Shown here in pieces: positions 57,158 through 64,000 of a stretch of DNA of 64,000 nucleotides; position 1 is the first letter of the stretch, and each line of letters opens with the position of its first letter. The stretch covers positions 1,674,001-1,738,000 of the forward strand of contig NZ_JAVDYG010000001.1 of NCBI RefSeq assembly GCF_031458325.1. The letters run 5' to 3'. The stretch is from Nocardioides marmoribigeumensis. Lineage in GTDB: Bacteria > Actinomycetota > Actinomycetes > Propionibacteriales > Nocardioidaceae. Below the pieces are notes generated by a model. The model was not told where the DNA came from and ran no database searches. It worked only from the letters and a program-made list of their open reading frames with translations. The position numbers and the translations under genes were made by a program.

Positions 57158-60031
57158 CTAGGGTCCGGAGGTCCCCGCCTCGGCGACCAGCCGTCGTACC
57201 AGGTCGGCGCGCGAGCGCAGCGCCAGCTTGCGGTAGATCCGCGACAGGTTGGCCTCGACGGTCTTCACCGACAGGAAGAGACGGTCCGCGACCTCGCGGT
57301 TGGTCAGCCCCTCGGCCACGAGGGCCGCCACCTGGGCCTCGGTCGCCGAGAGTCGACCACCCTGCGGGCCGACCGCCCCGAGGCCGCCGGCCGCCCCGTC
57401 GACCCGGCGCAGCTCGTCCTCGGCGCGCGCTGCCCAGGCGGTCGCGCCCAGGCGCGCGAGCTCGTCGTGGGCCTCCTGCAGGAGCCGCCGGGCCTCGGGT
57501 CGCCGCCTCGCTCGCCGCTCGACCTCGCCGGCGACGAGGAGCGTGCGCGCCCGCTCGAACGGCAGGGCCTCCAGGTGCCCCTCGGCGAGCACCCGGCCGA
57601 GGGCGTCGGCCGCGCCGGAGAGGTCGCCGCTCGCCGCGCGTACGGCGGCCACGCCCCGCACCGCCTGCGCGGCGGTCGCCGGGTGGCACGCCGACCTCCC
57701 CACCAGACGGTCGTCGGCGGCGATGGCCTCTGCCTCGTCGAGCCGCCCGACCGCGACGAGCGCCTCGAGGGCGTCGGCCACGAAGGGGACCTGGCCGGGC
57801 TCGGTGGTGCCCGAGTCCCGCAGGAAGTCGCAGACGGCCAGGAGGTGCGGGACCGCCTCCCCCGGTCTGCCGTCGGACAGCTCGGCGAACCCGAGCACGC
57901 CGTGGCACCCGGCGGCGGCGAGGTGGTCCTGGAAGCCGACGGACAGCTCGAGACCCTCCAGGGCGTCCCGGCGGGCAGCAGCCAGGTCGCCCTGCACAGC
58001 GTTGACCCAGGCGCGCGGCACGATGTTCTGGCCCCTCCCCCGCAGGTGACCCGACTCCTCCCCGATGTCGAGGCACTCCTCGACGCGCCGACGAGCGGCG
58101 TCCCACCTGCCGGTGCGGCACTCGAGGTGCGCGAGGTAGCAGAGCACCTCGTCACGGGCGACGTAGCGCCCCAGGGCCTCGAAGCGGTCGAGCTCCTCCT
58201 CGAGCCGGCTGCGGGCACCGGCCAGGTCACCGGCCCAGAGCAGCGCCAGACCACGCGTGACGCGCGCGCCGGAGTAGACCGTCGTGCTGTCGGCCGGACC
58301 GGCCGGGTCGCCGAGGTCCTCGAGCGCGACCGCCTCCTCCAGGGTGTCCAGGAAGGGCCTGCCGGACAGGAAGTCGACCAGCGCCCCGATGGTGAGCGCG
58401 TCGCTCCGGAGCCCCACGTCGTCGTCGGCCGTGACCAGGGACCGAGCCGCCGACACCTCGTCGTCGGCTCGCTGGAGGTCGCCTCGGTAGACCCAGACCC
58501 ACGCCAGCATGAGGTGCGCCGACGCTGCAGGCCCGTCCTCGACCCCGGGCTGGTCGAGCGCCTCGCACGCCAGGGCCTCGATCTCGAGCGTGTCCTGCCA
58601 GCAGATCTCGCAGAGGGTGACCATGACCTCCGCCCGCGACGGCCCCGGCGCCATCGAGTCGAGGGCCTCGCGCAGCAGCACCAGGGCCCGGTTGGCGTCC
58701 CCCGCCTCGAAGGTGAGCATCCCGGCGACCACCGAGCGGCTGCGCCGCTCCTCGACGAGGTCGGCCGGCGTGTGACGGACCGCCAGCTGGGCGAGCTCCG
58801 CCGCGGCCGCCGCCGCACCCCGGCGCCGCGCCGCCCGGTGAGCCCGGGCGAGAGCCCGGGCGGTCGTCTCGTCGGGTCGGGTCGCCGAGAGCGCGAGGTG
58901 CCGGCCCTTCTCCTCCTCGTTGTCGAGGACCGTCGCCAGCCGCAGGTGAGCCGCCCGGAGTGCCGTCGGCGTCGCCGCACCGCTCAGCGCCGAGGCGAAG
59001 ATCGCGTGGGCGAAGCGGACCCGCCCGCCCTGCACGACCACGAGCCCCTCGTCCTCGGCCCGCGACAGCGCGGCCTCCACGTCGACGTCCGGCTGCGCCG
59101 CGGCCAGCAGGTCCACGGTGACCCGCGAGCCGAGGCCGAGCACGAGCAGCACGGCTCGCACGTCGTCGGGGAGCACGGTGAACCGGTTGTGGAGGAGGGC
59201 CGAGGTGTCCGGGTCGAGGGGGAGCGGCGCGCCCGGGTCGGGCACGCCCCGGCGTACGACCTCCCGCGCGAGCTGCAGCCCGTAGAACGGGTTGCCCTCG
59301 GCGATCCGGTGCAGCCGGCTCACCACGGAGTGCGGCAGGTCGGGCCCGACCCGCTCGCGCAGGAGCCGGCCGAACGGCTCGCGGCCCATCGGCCCGAGCT
59401 CGACCCGCGAGACCCGGCGGGAGCCCATCGCGCGCTCCAGGTCGAGGGGCAGGTCGCCGGGCTCGCCCGTGCGGCGCGTGGCCAGCACGCCGACCGGCTG
59501 CTCGTCGAGTCGCTGCAGGACGAACCCGACGACGCGGGCCGACGACGCGTCGAGCCACTGGAGGTCGTCGATCGCTACCAGCACCGGGCCGGCCCGCGCC
59601 AGCCGGTGGACCACCGACAGCGCGGCGAGCGAGATCGCCCGCGGGTCCTGCATCGCCTCCCCCGCCGTACGACGGAGCAGGGCCGCGTCGAGCGCCTCGC
59701 GCTGCGGGGGTGGCAGGTGGTCGAGCTCCTCGTCGCCCACGCCTCGCAGGAGATCGTCGAGCGCGGAGTAGGACAGCGCAGTCTGCGGCTGGGCGACCCG
59801 GGTGCCCATGACCCGGAAGCCGAGGCGCCGGGCGTCCTCGACGACCTGCTCACCCAGTGTGGTCTTGCCGATCCCCGCCTGCCCCTCCACGAGCAGGGCC
59901 GCGGGGTGGCACCGCGCAGCCGCCAGGAACGCCTGGGCGCTCCTCGCGGGATCCAGGCCCCCCCTGCTCGAGGCCGCGTCCCCGGGCGGCTGCACATCTG
60001 GACCATACGAGTGAGCCACGCCGGGTGGCAC
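57158..60031 (-). CDS. large ATP-binding LuxR-family regulator (LAL type)
   Basis: 957 residues. N-terminal P-loop G50-QAGIGKTT (AAA/ATPase), Walker B-like VLVAIDDLQWLD, a long helical TPR-like middle, and a C-terminal LuxR helix-turn-helix (LSATEAQVAALVAEGLTNREVADRLFLSVKTVEANLSRIYRKLALRSR). This is the MalT/LAL layout; the ligand and target operon are unknown. The GTG at 60031 has no clear ribosome binding site, so the exact start is uncertain. Confidence 0.88.
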   Translation of the reverse strand: MPPGVAHSYGPDVQPPGDAASSRGGLDPARSAQAFLAAARCHPAALLVEGQAGIGKTTLGEQVVEDARRLGFRVMGTRVAQPQTALSYSALDDLLRGVGDEELDHLPPPQREALDAALLRRTAGEAMQDPRAISLAALSVVHRLARAGPVLVAIDDLQWLDASSARVVGFVLQRLDEQPVGVLATRRTGEPGDLPLDLERAMGSRRVSRVELGPMGREPFGRLLRERVGPDLPHSVVSRLHRIAEGNPFYGLQLAREVVRRGVPDPGAPLPLDPDTSALLHNRFTVLPDDVRAVLLVLGLGSRVTVDLLAAAQPDVDVEAALSRAEDEGLVVVQGGRVRFAHAIFASALSGAATPTALRAAHLRLATVLDNEEEKGRHLALSATRPDETTARALARAHRAARRRGAAAAAAELAQLAVRHTPADLVEERRSRSVVAGMLTFEAGDANRALVLLREALDSMAPGPSRAEVMVTLCEICWQDTLEIEALACEALDQPGVEDGPAASAHLMLAWVWVYRGDLQRADDEVSAARSLVTADDDVGLRSDALTIGALVDFLSGRPFLDTLEEAVALEDLGDPAGPADSTTVYSGARVTRGLALLWAGDLAGARSRLEEELDRFEALGRYVARDEVLCYLAHLECRTGRWDAARRRVEECLDIGEESGHLRGRGQNIVPRAWVNAVQGDLAAARRDALEGLELSVGFQDHLAAAGCHGVLGFAELSDGRPGEAVPHLLAVCDFLRDSGTTEPGQVPFVADALEALVAVGRLDEAEAIAADDRLVGRSACHPATAAQAVRGVAAVRAASGDLSGAADALGRVLAEGHLEALPFERARTLLVAGEVERRARRRPEARRLLQEAHDELARLGATAWAARAEDELRRVDGAAGGLGAVGPQGGRLSATEAQVAALVAEGLTNREVADRLFLSVKTVEANLSRIYRKLALRSRADLVRRLVAEAGTSGP

Positions 60032-60150
60032 CGGTCGGAGGTCCCGCCGGACGCGCGCAGCCGGGCCCCTTCCCGGACCAGGTCGCCCCAGGGGGATGGG
60101 ACCGCGGCCGAACGGTGTTCTCCTGGAGGGCGAGCGAGGAGGTGGCCGGC

Positions 60151-60324
60151 ATGGGGCGACCCGACCCGAGGTGCCCGCTGCGGTTCGGCGAGGCCTGCAC
60201 GCTCTGCGTCCCCGGCGCGACCGGGCCCCAGGACTGCCAGACGGTGGCCCTGGTGATGGCGGACCCCGACCTGCGCGCCGAGCTCACCCGCCTGCGCGAG
60301 GAGTGGGCCCGTGACGCGACCTAG
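60151..60324 (+). CDS. small Cys-containing DUF6767-like protein
   Basis: 57 residues: MGRPDPRCPLRFGEACTLCVPGATGPQDCQTVALVMADPDLR in parts, i.e. three Cys motifs C-x6-C-x2-C and a later DC, then a helix. Resembles a small conserved actinobacterial family (DUF6767 by memory). gaggagg lies upstream of the ATG. Divergent from the LuxR regulator. Confidence 0.7.
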   Translation: MGRPDPRCPLRFGEACTLCVPGATGPQDCQTVALVMADPDLRAELTRLREEWARDAT

Positions 60325-60337
60325 CCGCGTGCCCCTG

Positions 60338-60532
60338 TCAGGACTCCCGCGGGGCGGGGACGATGTGGGCGTCCGGGCCGGGGTAGGTCAGGCCCTCGTG
60401 ACCGTCCTCCCACCGCACGACGTACGGCGGCGCACCGTCCTCACCGCGGACCTCGATCACCTCCCCCTGCTTGCGGTGCTGGTGGTCGCTCCTGCTCTCG
60501 ACGACGACGTGGTCGCCCGCCTGTGCTCGCAT
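60338..60532 (-). CDS. DUF1918 small protein
   Basis: 64 residues from ATG 60532: MRAQAGDHVVVESRSDHQH, RQGEVIEV-like strand, PPYVVRWEDGHEGLTYPGPDA, the SH3-like DUF1918 signature, common in Actinobacteria. Function unknown. Convergent with the small Cys protein. Confidence 0.88.
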   Translation of the reverse strand: MRAQAGDHVVVESRSDHQHRKQGEVIEVRGEDGAPPYVVRWEDGHEGLTYPGPDAHIVPAPRES

Positions 60533-60972
60533 GTCTCCACGATGAACCCGCCGCCAGAGCCTGTCCACGGCCACTCGGCCCCATCGGCGGCTCGCCTGCA
60601 CGGGAGGCGGACCGGGGGCGTGGCCTAGGCTCGTCCCGCGTACGGAACGTCCCTGTGCCACTCGGCACCGCGGTGCGTTCCCTACCCGGGCCTCTGGGGG
60701 GTCAGGAGTTTAGTTCTGACCTGCGGTTTCCTTGTCGCTCTTGCGTCGAGTTCTCGTCATGTTGGGACATGTCCCGCGCTTACATGGAACGTCGATCACG
60801 TTGAGATAGATCAGGGATGCTCCCCCAGCAGTAGCCAGGAAGGGGTGCAGATGGAGGTAACGGCAGGGCCGTCAGGGCCGGCAGGGCCGACCGGCGTCTG
60901 CCGGGTCTCCGGCGGCCCTGAGTCCCAGGTGCTGGGTCTTCGGTGCCCGGGTCGTTGGGTGCGTTGTTCGCG
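60533..60972. other. 440-nt non-coding stretch, AT-richer
   Basis: I see no convincing gene. It holds ggtcag/ctgacc as an inverted repeat (60700-60705 and 60716-60721), an AT-richer run at about 60700-60830 quite unlike the rest of the window, and three tandem 9-mers at 60864-60890. It separates conserved small genes from the MFS/monooxygenase pair and could be a junction of acquired DNA. Confidence 0.6.
60864..60890. repeat. three tandem 9-mers
   Basis: cagggccgt, cagggccgg and cagggccga in a row, downstream of the MFS gene. Confidence 0.8.
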
Positions 60973-62394
60973 TCAGCGGCGCACGATGGTCGCGGCCAGG
61001 CCGGCGGTGGCGATCGAGACGACAGCGGCGGCGGTGAATGCGGCAGTGAACCCGCTTCCGGAGGTGAGCGCGATGGCGGTGAAGGCCGCGGTGCCGAGCG
61101 CCGCACCGACCTGCGTGGCGGAGCTGGCGAGCCCCGAGGCCAGCCCGGTGTGGGTCTCGGGTGCCGCAGAGGCGATCACCATGGTGGTTGGTGTGAAGGA
61201 CAGCGCGACCCCGGTAGCGACCAAGAGCAGGCCGGGCAGGACAGCCGCTGGGTAGCCGCAACCGGGGGGGCCGTAGGCGATCCACAGGTGACCGGCCGCC
61301 AGGACGGCAAGGCCGACGACCAGGCTGCGGCGCGGACCGATCGCCTTGAGGACCCGCGGCAACACGGTCAGGTTGACGACGAACCCGGCCACCGACGTGG
61401 GCACCATCGCGAGGCCAGCGTGCTCCGGCGACATCGTCAGCGCCTTCTGCAGGTACAGGGCGATGAGCACGAACGTCGAGGCACGAGCTGCGCCACCCAG
61501 GACGGCGAGCGCGACACCGGTCGAGAGAACCGGCGAGCCGAACAGCCCCAGCGGCACCAGCGGGTCGGCAGCACGACGCTCGATGGCGACAAACGCGACC
61601 AGCAGCGCCGCGGCGGCCGCGAAAGCGATGAGGACACTCCGTGCGGTCAGGCCGTGGCCGGCGGCGCCGAGGCCGCCGTGGACCAGGGCGATGACGGCGG
61701 CGGTGATGGTGACCGAGCCGGCGACGTCGAACCGGCGCCGGGCACCGCGGGGGGTGTCGTCGAGGACGCGGCGGGCCAGCGCGACGGCGGTGACGGAGGC
61801 GGGGACGGTCACGAGGAACACCGAGGACCATCCGAACGTGCCGGTGAGCAGGCCGCCAGCCAGGACGCCGGTGGCACCGCCGACGGCCGAGGCAGCACCC
61901 CATAGGCTCATCGCGCGGGCGCGCTGAGCGCCGGGGAAGTTCAGCATGAGCAGCGACATCGCCGCGGGGCTCAGCGCAGCGGCACCGGCGCCCTGGATAA
62001 CGCGTCCAGCGACGAGCATCCACTCGTTGGCCGCGGTGGCGGCCACCAAGGTCCCGATGGTGAACGCCGCGGAGCCTGCGATGAACATGCGACGTCGACC
62101 CAGGAGGTCCGCGACCCGGCCGAACAGGAGCAGCAGGCCACCGAAGGTAAGCACATAGGCGTTCACAATCCAGCTGAGACCGGTGGGGCTCAGCGCCATG
62201 TCGGCCTGGATTGAGGGCAGGGCGACGTTCACGATCGAGGTGTCGAGCATGACGACGAACTGCGCGGAGATGAGCAGCCCGAGCCCCAGGGCTCGGCGCC
62301 GGCTCCCGGTGGTCGTGATCGGCTCGGCAGTGGGCGGCGTGGCCGGCGTGGCAGCGGGGGCGGTGGTCGGGGTGATGGTGGCGGTGCGGGTCAT
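60973..62394 (-). CDS. MFS multidrug exporter, DHA2 (14-helix) type
   Basis: 473 residues from ATG 62394. Helix 1 begins LGLGLLISAQFVVMLDTSIVNVALPSI, the DHA2 motif D1; motif A GRVADLLGRRRMF and motif C-like GGATGVLAGGLLTGTFGW follow. About fourteen helices. Drug or metabolite:proton antiport; substrate unknown. An Ala/Thr/Pro-rich N-terminus precedes helix 1. 227 nt separate it from the upstream monooxygenase gene on the same strand. Confidence 0.9.
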   Translation of the reverse strand: MTRTATITPTTAPAATPATPPTAEPITTTGSRRRALGLGLLISAQFVVMLDTSIVNVALPSIQADMALSPTGLSWIVNAYVLTFGGLLLLFGRVADLLGRRRMFIAGSAAFTIGTLVAATAANEWMLVAGRVIQGAGAAALSPAAMSLLMLNFPGAQRARAMSLWGAASAVGGATGVLAGGLLTGTFGWSSVFLVTVPASVTAVALARRVLDDTPRGARRRFDVAGSVTITAAVIALVHGGLGAAGHGLTARSVLIAFAAAAALLVAFVAIERRAADPLVPLGLFGSPVLSTGVALAVLGGAARASTFVLIALYLQKALTMSPEHAGLAMVPTSVAGFVVNLTVLPRVLKAIGPRRSLVVGLAVLAAGHLWIAYGPPGCGYPAAVLPGLLLVATGVALSFTPTTMVIASAAPETHTGLASGLASSATQVGAALGTAAFTAIALTSGSGFTAAFTAAAVVSIATAGLAATIVRR

Positions 62395-62621
62395 GGATCT
62401 CACCTGGTCATGGGCGGGGTATGTGGTGCCTTCACCGTTTCGTGCAGTGGGCCTGGGTCGCACCGGCGAGATCGCCGGGATCACCGGGTGCCCGGCATCG
62501 CCGGGTCGGCCGGTGGGCAGATGAGGTTGCGCCTCGGTGTCGGATCACTCGTGCCGGGGGCCCGCGCGGCTCGCGTCCAGCGCCGGGTGCCGCACTGGGG
62601 TGGGTGGCGCCGCGGTACCGG

Positions 62622-63761
62622 TCAGAGGCGCTGCGCAGCGGCTGGGCTGTCAGCCCGCGCCGTGATCCGGTCAGCGAGCCACACGGCGTCGTCCTTGACG
62701 AAGCCGAGCAGCGCTGAGCCGCGAGTGTGCTGCCACGGCAGCCCGATGAACGACAGGCCCGGTACCGGGCTGATCCCGCGCTCGTGCCGAACGCCGCCGT
62801 CGGTGACGACGCCGTCGATGTCGATCCAGGAGTAGTCCGAGCGGAACCCGGTCGCCCAGATCACCGTCGTGGGCCGGGTCTCGGTCCGGTCAGCGAACGT
62901 CACCGTGTCACCGGCCGCGGCGAGCAGCCGGGGGCGGACGTCGACACCGGCGGCCCGCAGCTGCTGCATCGGGCTACCGATGACCAGGTCGCCACGGGCC
63001 CGCATCCGGCGCGCGAGACGCGAGTCGGCGGGCTTGGCTAGCAGCCGGGTCTTGGTCAGCCACCAGAACAGGTCGCGGCCGAGGATCCGCTGCGGAAGCT
63101 CGGGCTCCTCGGTCCCGACCGCGAGCGTCACCCCATGATCGCCGACGCGGCTGCTTGCGAGTTCGAGCGCGATCTGGCGCCCGGAATTCCCGCCGCCGAC
63201 GACCACGACCCGGCCGGGGCGGATCTGGGACGGATTGCGGTAGTCGGCGCTGTGCAGCTGCCTCACACCCGGGCCTATATCGCCTCCTACCACCGGGATC
63301 ACCGGGGTCTGAAACGGCCCGGTGGCCACCACGACCTGGCGGGCGTGCAGCCGCCCCTGGCTGGTGTGCGCCACGAACCCGCCATCACCGCCGGGGTCGC
63401 GCTCGAGCCGGGTCACGGCGGTCGAGAGCAGCACCGGGAGGTCGAACCGGGCGGCGTACGTCTTGAGGTAGTCGGCGACCTCGAGGCGGGTCGGATAGGT
63501 GTTCGCCCGCGCGGGGAACGCCATGCCAGGCAGCCCGTCGTACTGCGCGGGCGTGAACAGCCGCAGCGAGTCCCACCGGTTGCGCCAGGTGGCGCCGAGC
63601 TCGGCGGCAGCGTCGACGATGAGGAACCGGAGACCGGCGCGCTGCAGGTGGTAGCCGACGGCGAGACCGGCCTGGCCAGCGCCGATGACGAGCACGTCGA
63701 AACGGCCCCGGCGGAACGGCGCCGTGGGTGCCTCGGCGTGGTGGTTGATGTGCGTGCTCAC
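62622..63761 (-). CDS. flavin-containing monooxygenase / NAD(P)-binding oxidoreductase
   Basis: 379 residues. FAD site GAGQAG at 27-32 (VLVIGAGQAGLAVGYHL), a second Rossmann site VVVVGGGNSGRQIALEL, and ATGFRSDYSW near the C-terminus, as in YUCCA/CzcO-like flavin monooxygenases. GTG start at 63761. Substrate unknown; next to an MFS exporter, it may modify what that protein exports or act in resistance. Confidence 0.87.
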   Translation of the reverse strand: MSTHINHHAEAPTAPFRRGRFDVLVIGAGQAGLAVGYHLQRAGLRFLIVDAAAELGATWRNRWDSLRLFTPAQYDGLPGMAFPARANTYPTRLEVADYLKTYAARFDLPVLLSTAVTRLERDPGGDGGFVAHTSQGRLHARQVVVATGPFQTPVIPVVGGDIGPGVRQLHSADYRNPSQIRPGRVVVVGGGNSGRQIALELASSRVGDHGVTLAVGTEEPELPQRILGRDLFWWLTKTRLLAKPADSRLARRMRARGDLVIGSPMQQLRAAGVDVRPRLLAAAGDTVTFADRTETRPTTVIWATGFRSDYSWIDIDGVVTDGGVRHERGISPVPGLSFIGLPWQHTRGSALLGFVKDDAVWLADRITARADSPAAAQRL

Positions 63762-64000
63762 GGTGGTGTCCTCACTGTCGCCGTGCGGTCGATGGTGGCT
63801 ATCGAGGAGCCCTCACCCGGTCCGGGTGCGATCCGATGCGGACGACGCTATGGACGAGGCCGGGCGGTTCACACCGGCTGAATCGCCGGTTCGGCCGAGT
63901 CGTCCGGCCGGGCGCTCGACTCTCCCGTGCCGGCCGCGGGCCGAAGCGGCCTCCTCTGCCACGGGCTAGATCCGCGAACGCCTGGCCGATCGGCTGGTGC
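63762..64000. other. terminal stretch without a clear gene
   Basis: Upstream region of the monooxygenase. Short open frames exist but none has good codon bias, ribosome binding site or a recognisable product. A gene may start beyond the window edge. Confidence 0.5.

Noticed and set aside
56864-60256. 1130-codon plus-strand open frame opposite the LuxR regulator
   Set aside because: Reverse-strand artefact; the minus strand codes for clear P-loop and LuxR domains.
63685-63969. 94-codon plus-strand open frame at the window end
   Set aside because: It overlaps the monooxygenase start antisense, has no ribosome binding site and no recognisable sequence.

Overview
The window is a GC-rich actinobacterial chromosome segment. 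Codon third positions are almost all G or C, GTG starts are frequent, and families typical of Actinomycetota are present (MutT1 Nudix/phosphatase fusion, DUF47/Pit pair, DUF1918, DUF6458-like). A large flagellar cluster lacking L/P-ring genes fits a motile monoderm. Overall content is most like Nocardioides or another Nocardioidaceae; this taxonomic call is an inference.

Layout. 1-7.2 kb: an 18-bp tandem repeat, a membrane-anchored protein, mutT1, a PHO-box-preceded pstB, a degenerate response regulator, an AbiEi/DUF559-like gene bracketed by two copies of an inverted-repeat element, and a pit/DUF47 phosphate uptake pair. 7.3-12.2 kb: cspA, csrA, then a nitrogen-oxide module (hemerythrin-DUF2249 protein, SufR-like regulator, three-part NirK copper nitrite reductase). 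12.2-45 kb: the flagellar cluster. On the minus strand lies flgN-flgK-flgL-fliW. On the plus strand lie fliA, fliC-fliD-fliS-orf117; then an inserted two-component system and a small membrane gene; then flgBC-fliEFGHIJ-(NlpC/P60-SLT hydrolase)-fliK-flgD-flgE, flbD-motAB-fliL, fliMNOPQR-flhB, and flhA. A second AbiEi/DUF559-like gene sits antisense between flhB and flhA. 45-60.5 kb: accessory housekeeping and envelope genes (SGNH hydrolase, unknown membrane protein, DUF1501/DUF1800 pair, secreted proteins, an ECF sigma operon, a metalloprotease, GNAT enzymes, a large LuxR-type ATPase regulator, small DUF proteins). 60.5-64 kb: an MFS exporter and a flavin monooxygenase behind an AT-richer spacer.

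How it works together. FliA is the likely sigma for the whole cluster. Six transcription units begin with the same spaced motif, TCAG or TCAA, 15 nt, then GCCGAT/GCCGAA, and these serve both early genes (flgB, flbD-mot, fliM, flhA) and late genes (flgN, fliC). Four of these leaders carry a hairpin exactly at the predicted 5' end with a GGA-containing loop (AGGGAG three times, AGGAC once). Since csrA and fliW lie in the same window, these hairpins are candidate CsrA targets, which would extend the known FliW-CsrA-flagellin switch from the filament to basal body, motor and export genes. No che genes are seen and FliM lacks the usual N-terminal CheY-binding peptide.
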